From Nanobdellota archaeon (GTDB lineage: Archaea > Thermoproteota > Nitrososphaeria > Nitrososphaerales > Nitrosopumilaceae), in assembly GCA_012030815.1 (NCBI GenBank), contig JAAUVF010000023.1:1-9475 (forward strand): a stretch of 9,475 bases of DNA. The letters run 5' to 3'. Positions 1 through 6,627 of this stretch are shown here, piece after piece. Every line of letters begins with the position of its first letter. The stretch's first letter is position 1. The notes under the pieces were generated by a model. That model saw only the letters and a list, made by a program, of their open reading frames with translations. It was not told the DNA's origin and searched no databases. Made by a program: the position numbers and the translations under genes.

Positions 1-203
1 ATGATGGGGAAAAACGAACTGGGATATTTATCATCCATACTTGACTCTATGTTAAAAAAACTCACAGACGAAACAATTACTGATGAAATTTTGAATCTCT
101 TGTTATTTCCATTAATGCTATGAAAAATTCAATGATTGACTCAAATTATGACTTGAGTGGTATAACCCAAAGAATTTCTCAACTTTATTCCACTATTCAC
201 TGA
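1..203 (+). CDS. C-terminal part of an unrecognised protein, interrupted by a one-base frameshift
   Basis: The first frame is open from the window edge and stops at 121-123. The next frame carries on with equally protein-like sequence to TGA at 201-203. Adding one T to the T4 run at 89-92 joins them into about 67 residues, mostly helical and polar, ending in QLYSTIH. The ATG at position 1 sits on the window edge, so I cannot tell whether it is the true start or an internal Met. I do not recognise the family. It lies 38 nt before a receiver-domain gene on the same strand, which hints at a shared signalling context, but nothing in the sequence proves this. Confidence 0.5.
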
Positions 204-205
204 TC

Positions 206-218
206 TATCTTTTTAATT
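206..218 (+). promoter_or_regulatory. Possible TATA box for the receiver gene
   Basis: A T/A-rich element (core TTTTTAATT, about 209-217) is centred roughly 28 nt before the ATG at 242. This is the spacing expected of an archaeal TATA box with a very short or absent leader. No Shine-Dalgarno sequence is seen before that ATG. Confidence 0.35.
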
Positions 219-241
219 ACCTGTACATTTATGATGATTTA

Positions 242-603
242 ATGGGAAATATTATGATTGCAGATGATTCTGATGCAATAAGACTTGTTTTAAAAGACAT
301 TTTGACTATTGGTGATCATAATATTGTATGTGAAGCAAAAGATGGTACAGAAGCCGTAGATCTTTTTTTAAATTTAATCCTGATTTACTACTTTTGGATT
401 TGGCAATGCCTAAAAAAGATGGATTTACTGTTGTTAAGGAAGTAATGTCCAAAGATCCTAATGCTAAAATTGTATTAATCACTGCAAGTGATGATCAAAA
501 AGTCATTCAACAGTGTTTAGATTACGGTGCTTCATCTTACATTTCAAAACCATTTGACTTTAACAGTATACTGAAAGCTGTTTCAGATTTGTTGGCAAAG
601 TAA
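242..603 (+). CDS. CheY-like single-domain response regulator (frameshifted in this sequence)
   Basis: A stand-alone receiver domain of about 120 residues once one T is added to the T7 run at 363-369. The corrected protein has the complete receiver signature: the acidic pair D8/D9 (IADDSD), phospho-acceptor D53 in LLLLDLAMP, the conserved Thr in LITAS at about 81, and Lys103 in ISKPF. There is no output domain, so it should act by protein-protein contact after phosphorylation by a histidine kinase. I chose ATG 242; ATG 254 (MIADD) is also possible and would leave the N-terminus shorter. The PIN-ATPase starts 24 nt downstream on the same strand. As read, the first frame ends at 445 before any conserved residue after the first acidic pair, so neither fragment would be a working receiver. 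Confidence 0.9.
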
Positions 604-627
604 TTTAGGATCTAAATTTATTTAAAC

Positions 628-2460
628 TTGATAGATAAATTGTCAAAGATTGTTGTAGATACTAGCATCATAATTAATGGACAACTAATTGCTCAGATCG
701 AATCAGGTTATATTAAAAATTCTGAAATCATAATACCTCAAGCAGTTTTTGATGAATTACAATCTCAAGCATCTCAGAAAAAAGAACAGGGATTTGCTGG
801 ATTGGAGGGATTAAAGAAACTCAAAGACATATCTAGTAATTTTGGACTAGTAATCTCTCATACCGGTTCCCATCCTACATCTGAAGATATTCGTATGGCT
901 GGTTCTGGAAGAATTGATGCAATAATCAAAGATGTTGCAAAGCAAAATCATGCAATACTGTACACCTCTGATCATGTTCAGCACTTAGTTGCACAGGCAG
1001 AGGGGTTGGAATCTGTATTTGTAAAACCAATTCCTAAAAACACTGATCTAGAATTTTTAAAATTTTTTGATTCTGAAACCATGAGTGTACATCTTAAAGA
1101 GAATATGCCCCCTTTGGGAAAAAGAGGAAAACCTGGTTCATTTACACTGACTAAATTAAATGATGAAATTCTAACACGTGATTATTTACAATTGATTGCA
1201 TCTCAAATTTTAGAGACTACGGCTTCTGATTTGAGTACTATGGAAATCTCAAAAACTGGTGCTTATGTAATTCAATACACTGATTACCGAATTGCAATCA
1301 CACACCCTCCATTTTCTGAAGCATTTGAAATCACAATAGTGCATCCTACTGTAAAGTTAACTTTGGATGATTATGCTATCTCTGAAGCATTAATGAAACG
1401 ATTTTCTGACAGAGCTGAAGGAATTATAATTTCTGGTTCTCCTGGTTCTGGAAAAAGTACTTTGGCATCCAGTCTTGCAAATTTTTATCACAATACTGGA
1501 AAGATTGTAAAAACATTTGAATCTCCACGTGATTTGCAAGTAGATCCAGGAATTACTCAATACACAAAGCTAGATGGTAGTTTTGATAATACTGCTGATA
1601 TTTTATTATTAGTTCGTCCTGATTACACAATCTTTGATGAGGTAAGACGAAGAGAAGACTTTCGAACGTTTGCCGATTTACGACTTACTGGTGTTGGTAT
1701 GGTTGGTGTTGTACATGCAAATTCTCCTCTAGATGCAATACAACGCTTTATTGGAAAAATTGAACTTGGAATTATCCCAAATGTAATTGATACCGTAATT
1801 TTTGTTAAAGATGGTCAAATTGGCAAAATTTATGATCTTGAGCTTGTAGTAAAAGTTCCAACCGGTATGACCGAGTCTGATTTGGCAAGACCCGTAATTG
1901 AGATTAGAAATTTTGCTGATCATGTTCTTGAGCATGAAATCTATACTTTTGGTGAAGAAAATGTTATAGTTCCAGTATCAAAAAAAGGACAAAAAATCGG
2001 AATTGAAAAACTAGCAGAAGACAAAATACGTGATCTCTTTAGAAAATACGATCCTCGAGTGGAAGTTGAGATATTATCTGATAATAGAGCCAAAGTTTCA
2101 GTTGATAAACAATCAATGGCATCAATTATTGGAAAAGGCGGTTCTAACATAAATGAGATTGAAAAAATACTGAAAATTCACATTGATGTTGTTGAGAAAA
2201 ATAACCGTGATGACTCTATACGTAGTTCTGATGAATTATCATTTCATTTTTCAGAATCAAAAACTGGATTATTGTTAACGGTTGACAGAGAATACTCATC
2301 AATGCATGCTGATATCTATGTTCATGATAATTATGTGACCTCTGTTCGAATTGGGAAAAAAGGCGAGATAACTATCCCAAAACGTTCTGAAGCATCACGA
2401 ACTTTGATGAAATTGGCATCCTCTCAAAATGATATTCAGATCTTTCTTAAGGATTCTTAA
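628..2460 (+). CDS. PIN domain - secretion-type ATPase - KH domain protein
   Basis: An intact 610-residue protein of the archaeal PilT/VirB11-like ATPase family with an N-terminal PIN domain and a KH domain. The PIN part (about 1-130) has D11 in VVDTS, a downstream FDEL and GRIDAIIKDVA followed by ILYTSD, consistent with a metal-dependent nuclease fold. The ATPase core has Walker A GSPGSGKST at 270-278, Walker B-like YTIFDE at 333-338, and the conserved GVVHANSPLDAIQRF stretch. A KH-type RNA-binding motif, IIGKGG, has its GKGG at 502-505. The start is TTG 628; TTG 640 is an alternative. The family is widespread in archaea; the combination suggests ATP-driven RNA handling, but its exact role is not established. 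It follows the receiver gene by 24 nt, and its 3' end overlaps the convergent MntR-like gene by 14 nt after frame correction. Confidence 0.93.
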   Translation: MIDKLSKIVVDTSIIINGQLIAQIESGYIKNSEIIIPQAVFDELQSQASQKKEQGFAGLEGLKKLKDISSNFGLVISHTGSHPTSEDIRMAGSGRIDAIIKDVAKQNHAILYTSDHVQHLVAQAEGLESVFVKPIPKNTDLEFLKFFDSETMSVHLKENMPPLGKRGKPGSFTLTKLNDEILTRDYLQLIASQILETTASDLSTMEISKTGAYVIQYTDYRIAITHPPFSEAFEITIVHPTVKLTLDDYAISEALMKRFSDRAEGIIISGSPGSGKSTLASSLANFYHNTGKIVKTFESPRDLQVDPGITQYTKLDGSFDNTADILLLVRPDYTIFDEVRRREDFRTFADLRLTGVGMVGVVHANSPLDAIQRFIGKIELGIIPNVIDTVIFVKDGQIGKIYDLELVVKVPTGMTESDLARPVIEIRNFADHVLEHEIYTFGEENVIVPVSKKGQKIGIEKLAEDKIRDLFRKYDPRVEVEILSDNRAKVSVDKQSMASIIGKGGSNINEIEKILKIHIDVVEKNNRDDSIRSSDELSFHFSESKTGLLLTVDREYSSMHADIYVHDNYVTSVRIGKKGEITIPKRSEASRTLMKLASSQNDIQIFLKDS

Positions 2461-2910
2461 AACTTTCGATAACTTTTGGATTTGATTTTAAAAATGTAAT
2501 AAACTTTCTTAGCTGTTTGATTGTTTTAGGATTCAAATAATGTTCTATTCCTTCTGTGTCTTTGTTTGCAGTTTCGTGGTTTACCCCAGAATTTCAAAAA
2601 ACTCCAGTAAAATTCCATGGTTTTGTCTTATTTCAAATGCTATTCGTGTACCTTCATCTGTAAGATTAATTCCATGGTATTTTTCATATTCTAATAACTT
2701 GTTTTCTTCTAATCTTTGTAACATCTTTGTAACACTAGGAGCACTCACATTCATGTATCGTGAAATATCTAGTGTAGTGGCATATCCTTTCAGTTCTACT
2801 AATTCTGATATTACTTCAAGATAATCCTCCATTCTTGTACTGTAACTTGATTTTTCTGATTGATGAGCTGCTTTAATAGAGTCTAATCTCTTTGAATTTT
2901 TCACCTTCAA
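2447..2910 (-). CDS. MntR/DtxR-family metal-dependent transcriptional regulator (frameshifted)
   Basis: The first frame stops at 2581 after a winged-helix domain (GYATTLDISRYMNVSAPSVTK is the DNA-binding helix region). One extra base in the C4 run at 2584-2587 continues it for 45 more residues, to 154 in all, with DTEGIEHYL and a helical end. The corrected protein carries the whole MntR-type metal site: D29 and E32 (MEDYLE), H98 (NHGILLEF), E120, E123 and H124. In known members Mn2+ or Fe2+ bound here drives dimer binding to operators and represses metal uptake. The start is TTG 2910; ATG 2832 would remove the N-terminal extension of 26 residues that I recall in thaumarchaeal homologues. An inverted repeat lies 7 nt before the TTG. 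Without the correction three metal ligands would be lost. Confidence 0.92.
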
Positions 2911-2916
2911 TGTATC

Positions 2917-2932
2917 TTAGTAATTACACTAA
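2917..2932. promoter_or_regulatory. Candidate operator: inverted repeat before the MntR-like gene
   Basis: A 16-bp imperfect palindrome with arms TTAGT (2917-2921) and ACTAA (2928-2932) lies directly before the TTG start of the metalloregulator. Its TTAG/CTAA ends resemble those of DtxR-type operators, which suggests autoregulation. No binding evidence exists here. Confidence 0.4.
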
Positions 2933-3036
2933 TCCTACTATAATTGGATGTCTCTTAGGCTTGTTATTCTTTATTGACACGTAGGTGATTGATATTGATC
3001 ATTGAATCTTATCTGATTTTTTCTAAATAAATAATC

Positions 3037-3390
3037 ATGGTAGACCATCTAAAGGCACGATTGGATAAGATTCGTAAATTTTCTGATTCTGCAAAGCGAA
3101 GAGCATCACTATATGTAGATATGGCCAAGTTTGATGGCAAATCAACTGCTCAATCTTTAGGGTGCGTCCAAAGAGCATCTGCCCCAGGTAAAAAACTTCA
3201 AAAAATTGGATTCATTATATTTTGGATACCTGAACCGACTGGCATTAGTAATGCAGTAGCTGCTCCTATGATATTGGCAGGTAGATACCTTGATAAAAAA
3301 TACAATGGTGCAACAATTCATGATATTGGTCATGAGACAAAGAGCACAATTTCAACAATAAATGATTTCAAAAGTACTGTACTGAAATAA
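3037..3390 (+). CDS. Conserved-looking hypothetical protein, 117 residues
   Basis: An uninterrupted ORF with ATG start. The first 45 residues are basic and helical (MVDHLKARLDKIRKFSD). A central hydrophobic stretch, about residues 57-84, contains FIIFWIPEPTG and NAVAAPMILAGRYLD and is a weak membrane-segment candidate or a buried core. The polar tail ends in TINDFKSTVLK. I recognise the style of a protein found in ammonia-oxidising archaea but know no function. It is divergent from the MntR-like gene with a 126-bp gap, so metal-dependent regulation of both from this gap is possible but unproven. A TAAATAAATAA tract at about 3023-3033 is closer to the ATG than a standard TATA box. Confidence 0.8.
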   Translation: MVDHLKARLDKIRKFSDSAKRRASLYVDMAKFDGKSTAQSLGCVQRASAPGKKLQKIGFIIFWIPEPTGISNAVAAPMILAGRYLDKKYNGATIHDIGHETKSTISTINDFKSTVLK

Positions 3391-3415
3391 TTTTGAAATT
3401 ACCCCCTATTGAAAT

Positions 3416-3804
3416 CTATTCTCCAAAAAATTCCCCCCATTGACGACCTAACTTTTCAATTATTCTAAATGCTAATCTGTCAATGTTGACATTTGGTTCT
3501 GCCACTATCATTATTACTTTTCAAATATTGGAAAACTCATTATCACAACATGCTTTCTACGTGATGATGAATATTTGACATAACCTAATTCTGCATCAAA
3601 TTTTTTTCTTTTTACAACTCTGCCAGCTAACTCCCTGCATACTTCATTATGTTGTTCTTCGGTTAATCTTGGATCTACGCCATCTTTGTATCCTCCGGCC
3701 AATATTTTCCCTGTTTCGTCTAACAGTGCTGCAAATCTCACTTCATTATCTGCTAGTATCTCTTTGCATCTTACTTCGTACTCTTTTATGTTGATCTCCG
3801 GCAT
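3416..3804 (-). CDS. DUF6659-like protein (frameshifted)
   Basis: The first frame gives 96 residues ending SFPIFEK. Adding one base to the T4 run at 3518-3521 (A-run on the coding strand) continues it as VIMIVAEPNVNIDRL and ends after GRQWGEFFGE, 129 residues in all. The pattern RFAALLDETGKILAGGYKDG in the first third, RVVKRKKFDAELG in the middle and the VAEPNVNIDRL end match my recollection of the thaumarchaeal DUF6659 family, probably a roadblock/profilin-like small fold; the function is unknown. ATG 3804 is well placed, with GGAG not seen immediately before it. The gene converges on the 3037-3390 gene with 25 bp between stops. Many paralogues are usual in these genomes. Confidence 0.85.
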
Positions 3805-3902
3805 GCTATGTTTTATTGCTCAATCATCTCTATTTCTACTATGGGGCTGTTTGTTTTTTTGAACACACATTTTGTTAAGTACAATTTTTTCAATCATAGT
3901 CA

Positions 3903-3992
3903 ATGAAATACATTGGAAAAACCAAATTATATCACGTAGTCATGCATTATTCTACAAATAACGGAAATATAGAAATCGTGTTTTTACCCTAA
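3903..3992 (+). CDS. Possible 29-residue micro-protein
   Basis: An ATG-to-TAA frame in the 198-bp gap between two minus-strand genes. The peptide starts MKYIGKTKLYHVV and ends NIEIVFLP, with a plausible amino-acid mix but no domain, signal or Shine-Dalgarno sequence. It is short enough to arise by chance and could also be the remnant of a longer frameshifted gene. The rest of the gap shows only A+T-rich sequence. Confidence 0.2.
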   Translation: MKYIGKTKLYHVVMHYSTNNGNIEIVFLP

Positions 3993-4002
3993 CGAATAAT
4001 TC

Positions 4003-4695
4003 CTAGTAATGTCTTTTTTTGTATGCAACATTACTTGAAATCAAAATTATCCCAAAACCCACAATTCCTACCAATATGGAAGTACCAAGTATCCCAAAAG
4101 ATATGAAAAATAACATTTTTCCAACCTTTCTTGGATTTTTATTAGAAATGTAATTGCTATTGCTATTGCGCTTAAAATACTGGAGATTATTCCTAACGAT
4201 ATGAACATGGGTATAAGCCCAGTTAGATCTCTTCCTGTGTCATAATTGATTGCATCTAACAACGGTTCTATTCTTGCCACAATAAACAATATTGGAATAA
4301 TTGCCATTAATCCACCAATTATGGCAAGACTCTGATACGAATTTGGTTTTGATACAAATTGAGCTGGGTTGTACTTTTTTACTATTTTTGCTACGTTATA
4401 GTTTTCAAATATTCTTTCTTGTCTTGTACCGCACAAAGTACAAAATTTTGCGTCTTCTGCAATGCTGGTACTGCAATTACGACAGTTGATCAATTTAGGT
4501 GATTCTTCTGTTTCTATTTGATGTTCTTTGATGTATGTGGCTGCTAGGGTTTCAACATATTTTTCATCACTTGTGTATAGTGGCTTATTTTCTAGGATCA
4601 TTCTCTTTACATGTTCTAACCTAGATGTATCACCAACTTGTAAATTTAATAAAATGTTTTATTGTTTCTAAAAATGACTTTGTAATATTTATCAC
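4003..4695 (-). CDS. Zinc-ribbon membrane protein (two frameshifts)
   Basis: Three frames join into about 230 residues. An upstream frame (GTG 4695, or TTG 4725) reads SFLETIKHFIK and, on dropping one T from 4642-4644, continues LQVGDTSRLEHVKRM into the long frame. Near the end, one more base in the T5 run at 4136-4140 gives LIKNPRKVGK, another hydrophobic helix and the tail YKKRHY, stopping at 4003. The order is: soluble N-terminal helices with a LYTSDEKYVETL motif (39-50), zinc ribbon with C71, C74, C85 and C88 (CRNC, CTLC), then hydrophobic segments around 130-145, 165-190 and 200-222. I infer a membrane protein with a cytoplasmic or N-terminal zinc ribbon. The function is unknown. The pseudoknot RNA at 4769-4872 lies just upstream of its start. 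Confidence 0.8.
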
Positions 4696-4768
4696 AACCT
4701 TGGGTTTTTCTGTACTTCTAATCAATATTAAAAAATTTCTTAGCTTTATTGATTAACTAGTATAATTT

Positions 4769-4872
4769 GGAAGCTGACTAATGCGGACCAACCTTTGCGT
4801 AGCCATGCAAGTAAGCAAAGACCAGCAAACTGATGCCTTGCATTTGACCTTAGGATACTGCGTCAGCTTTCC
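4769..4872 (+). ncRNA. Candidate structured RNA with an H-type pseudoknot
   Basis: A closing stem pairs 4769-4778 with 4862-4872 (GGAAGCTGAC with GTCAGCTTTCC, one bulged T) and extends inward by GCGG 4783-4786 with CTGC 4858-4861 including one G-U. Inside, CTTTGC (4793-4798) pairs with GCAAAG (4815-4820), while ATGCAAG (4805-4811) in that loop pairs with CTTGCAT (4837-4843). This is a textbook pseudoknot: stems of 6 and 7 bp and loops of 6, 3 and 16 nt. The single G-U favours the + strand, but a TATAAA at about 4888-4893 on the minus strand, some 20 nt away, would allow a minus transcript that becomes the leader of the 4003-4695 gene. It does not match any RNA family I recognise (not tRNA, 5S, SRP, RNase P, TPP or fluoride). 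Confidence 0.6.
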
Positions 4873-4932
4873 ATTACTATTACATGTTTATAGAATAAAA
4901 AGCATCTGTGTTTAATTTGAAAATTATTTTAA

Positions 4933-4989
4933 GAGATTCTAGTCTTTGTATGCTAGGACGAAAACATACAAATCTTGACCTGAATCTCA
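4933..4989. ncRNA. Long imperfect hairpin, possible small RNA
   Basis: GAGATTC (4933-4939) pairs with GAATCTC (4983-4989). After a 2x2 internal loop, GTC pairs with GAC, and after a 4-nt one-sided bulge TTTGTATG (4945-4952) pairs perfectly with CATACAAA (4965-4972) around a 12-nt loop. That gives 18 pairs. Pairing does not decide the strand: minus gains one G-U. It could be a separate small RNA, part of a longer transcript with the neighbouring RNA, or an inverted-repeat protein site. Confidence 0.4.
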
Positions 4990-5033
4990 TACTCATTATG
5001 TCAATCTAACATTTAAGATGATATCAAATCCTT

Positions 5034-5185
5034 TCGAGTTCGCACTAGTTTTAGATGAGAAAAAGGCGTAACCCTCAATTGCAGAACATAGAGAGATTTC
5101 CTCTCGTGGTCAGTACGTTAAACGACTGATTGCCTATTTTTGTTCTGCAGGGTCACGCAGTTTATTCAGCCGAAACTAATTTCGA
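5034..5185 (+). ncRNA. Candidate multibranched structured RNA of about 150 nt
   Basis: Nested helices run inwards: TCGAG 5034-5038 with TTCGA 5181-5185; TAGTTTT 5046-5052 with GAAACTA 5172-5178; GCGTAACCCT 5066-5075 with AGGGTCACGC 5149-5158 (one A-C mismatch); GCAGAACA 5081-5088 with TGTTCTGC 5141-5148. This last stem opens into two hairpins: GAGAG/CTCTC (5091-5105, 5-nt loop) and GTGGTCAGT 5106-5114 with ACTGATTGC 5125-5133, capped by CGT/ACG and a TAA loop. Five G-U pairs work only on the + strand, against one for minus, so + is preferred. No ORF covers it, and its base composition is richer in G+C than the flanks. I do not recognise an Rfam family; RNase P and SRP signatures are absent. 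Confidence 0.65.
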
Positions 5186-5195
5186 CATCATATAT

Positions 5196-5345
5196 TGTAA
5201 GAAGTTTAACTATTTAAGTTTTAAATTATAAATTTCTTTATATATGTTTTATAATTTCTAATTATTTTATATTATTTTTGAAAAACTATAAATTTTATAA
5301 TCCTTTTTACTTATTTACATATGTTTATTATAATTAGTAAATTTT
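5196..5345. other. Extremely A+T-rich tract
   Basis: About 150 bp almost without G or C, full of TATAAATTT- and TTTATAAT-like words and T runs. There is no open reading frame of note. It could serve as terminator for the upstream RNA, promoter region for the next gene, or simple spacer. No clear origin repeats (ORB-type) are visible. The bases from 5346 to 5443 show no gene either. Confidence 0.5.
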
Positions 5346-5443
5346 TGATAAATGTACTGAAATTAATCCATATCACTTTAATATCATTTAGTCACATACA
5401 ATATGACAAGGAACTGTCTTAGTTATTGACAGTAATGGAATAA

Positions 5444-5657
5444 ATGAAAAAGGGTGGAAGCACTCAAAATTCATTTTAGAATTCCAAATCCCTGTTGTCT
5501 TGTTTTTTGAAATATTTAATTTGATATCAAATTTAGAAAATATGTGAATGATGAAATTGGACAATGTCCTAAATGTTTTGGAATGATATTTCGAGAACAA
5601 GGAGAATCTGTATCCTGGTTTTGTCCTACCTGTAACCTGAAATATAAAACTGAATAA
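5444..5657 (+). CDS. Small zinc-ribbon protein (probable frameshifts)
   Basis: The secure part is the last frame (from about 5523), reading FRKYVNDEIGQCPKCF and then SWFCPTCNLKYKTE, stopping at 5655-5657. Its two CPxC knuckles are 14 residues apart, a classic zinc ribbon. Upstream, another frame is open and protein-like (GWKHSKFILEFQIPVVLFF) and joins if one T is added to 5520-5522. That frame lacks a start, but ATG 5444 joins it if the A5 run at 5447-5451 is one longer, giving about 71 residues. Without corrections, GTG 5544 would give a 37-residue ribbon alone. Zinc-ribbon mini-proteins often bind nucleic acid or proteins; nothing more specific can be said. Confidence 0.6.
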
Positions 5658-5724
5658 AGTTATTTCAAATTATGTTTTTCTAATCGAAATGAACATACAC
5701 TAGTGAATTTGAATATATTTTGAA

Positions 5725-6048
5725 ATGATATCTTTTGAACATCGGGTTTTAAGTGAATACAAAATAAAGACCTCAAAAATAGATACTTTATCTAACTCCA
5801 TTATAACTCATCGAGACCCAAAGGGCCAAGAAGCAAAAGCGGCTTCGGATTTTCTTGATGTTTTAATTAATGAAACTGATGGTTTTTATGAAAAATACAG
5901 TGAAATTCTCTCAACTAACGGTAAAAGACCCACCCTAGATCTCATCTTTCAGAATCTAAACAATGGAATGAAAATGTTGAAAAGTTTTATGAAAAGAATC
6001 ATTATCGAAGACGTAACAACTAGTTTTCATTATAACCCCTCACTTTAA
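5725..6048 (+). CDS. Hypothetical protein, 107 residues
   Basis: An uninterrupted ATG ORF, largely helical and charged. It opens MISFEHRVLSEYKIKTSKID, has an amphipathic middle (QEAKAASDFLDVLINETDGFYEKY) and a basic hydrophobic helix near the end (NGMKMLKSFMKRIIIEDV). There is no Cys, signal peptide or membrane segment, and I recognise no family. A TATA-like AATATATTTT immediately before the ATG is too close to be a normal TATA box for it, so transcription may start further upstream. It stands alone between the small zinc-ribbon gene and a C2H2 mini-gene on the same strand, with gaps of 67 and 26 bp, so the three may be co-transcribed. Confidence 0.65.
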   Translation: MISFEHRVLSEYKIKTSKIDTLSNSIITHRDPKGQEAKAASDFLDVLINETDGFYEKYSEILSTNGKRPTLDLIFQNLNNGMKMLKSFMKRIIIEDVTTSFHYNPSL

Positions 6049-6074
6049 TCTGAAGTTTTTCTTATTTTGTTTCT

Positions 6075-6199
6075 ATGAATATAGGTGCCTTATCTGTAGT
6101 GTGGTGATGGATTCGCCTAGAAAATTAGAAGTTCATTTACAAATAGAACACAAGTGGGGAAAAACACGAGAGACTAAAGGATTGGATAATTGGTCCTAA
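6075..6199 (+). CDS. C2H2 zinc-finger mini-protein (frameshifted at its start)
   Basis: From 6080 the frame reads YRCLICSVVMD, then KLEVHLQIEHKW, and stops at 6197-6199. The spacing C-x2-C-x12-H-x4-H fits a C2H2 finger. That frame has no start codon, but ATG 6075 joins it if the AA at 6078-6079 is one A longer, giving an MKYRC start and a 41-residue protein. Single-finger proteins of this size are common in archaea and are thought to bind nucleic acid or protein partners. Read literally, ATG 6075 stops after ten codons. Confidence 0.65.
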
Positions 6200-6210
6200 A
6201 TTTGATATGT

Positions 6211-6520
6211 CTAATAATCTATTTTCTTAATTCTGACGTTGCTTCCTTTGGTTTCAAGATAATGTCCGATGAAATTAGTCATCTGTTCTCCGATTTTAAA
6301 TCCTAGAGCTCCCTTCATCATGCCTGATTTTTCGATTTTTTCTACCATTTTTTCTGCTAATTTGGATATTAAAAAAAGTCCAGCCAAATCTCTCAAATGG
6401 CTCATCGATGATGTATCCGTTTTTCTCATCGCATTCTTTTTCTAAATCTGTCAATGCCTGTTTTACAAGAATTATCTCTTTTTGATAACTTCTAGTACTT
6501 AACTGAAATAACGGATTCAT
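6211..6520 (-). CDS. Hypothetical helical protein (frameshifted), about 102 residues
   Basis: Two overlapping minus frames form one gene. The first runs from ATG 6520 (MNPLFQLSTRSYQKEIILVK) to DEK, and removing one base from the T5 run at 6420-6424 moves into TDTSSMSHLRDLAGLFLISK and on to the end KKIDY at 6211. The join restores continuous helical sequence with an amphipathic segment LAEKMVEKIEKSGMMKG. There is no Cys and no recognised domain. The start is supported by a GGAG about 12 nt upstream and a TATA-like element 21-26 nt before the ATG. It is divergent from the thermonuclease gene with a 107-bp gap and converges on the C2H2 mini-gene. Confidence 0.75.
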
Positions 6521-6540
6521 GATGATTGTGCTCCTGCCGA

Positions 6541-6551
6541 CTTTATATTAT
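6541..6551 (-). promoter_or_regulatory. TATA box for the 6211-6520 gene
   Basis: On the minus strand AATAATATAAAG ends about 21 nt before ATG 6520, the usual archaeal position when the transcript starts close to the start codon. Confidence 0.45.
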
Positions 6552-6627
6552 TTGAAAGCCACAAAACTTACTGTGTTTTCTATCGCACAAACATTATCTT
6601 AAGTTTGAATAATGTGATATTCTGTTA

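Noticed and set aside
2540..2824. Plus-strand ORF of 94 codons opposite the MntR-like gene
   Set aside because: It is the antisense shadow of a clearly recognisable regulator and has low-complexity Ser/Phe-rich sequence.
4769..5185. SRP RNA, RNase P RNA or tRNA as the identity of the structured region
   Set aside because: No GAGGAAAGTC-type or ACAGAA-type RNase P boxes, no SRP helix-8 motif, and no TTCGA-type T-loop with cloverleaf.
5196..5345. Replication origin in the A+T-rich tract
   Set aside because: No repeated ORB-like elements and no cdc6/orc1 gene nearby.
5388..5600. Minus ORF of 70 codons opposite the small zinc-ribbon gene
   Set aside because: The + strand reading has two CPxC knuckles; the minus product is Ser/Ile/Phe-rich without motifs.
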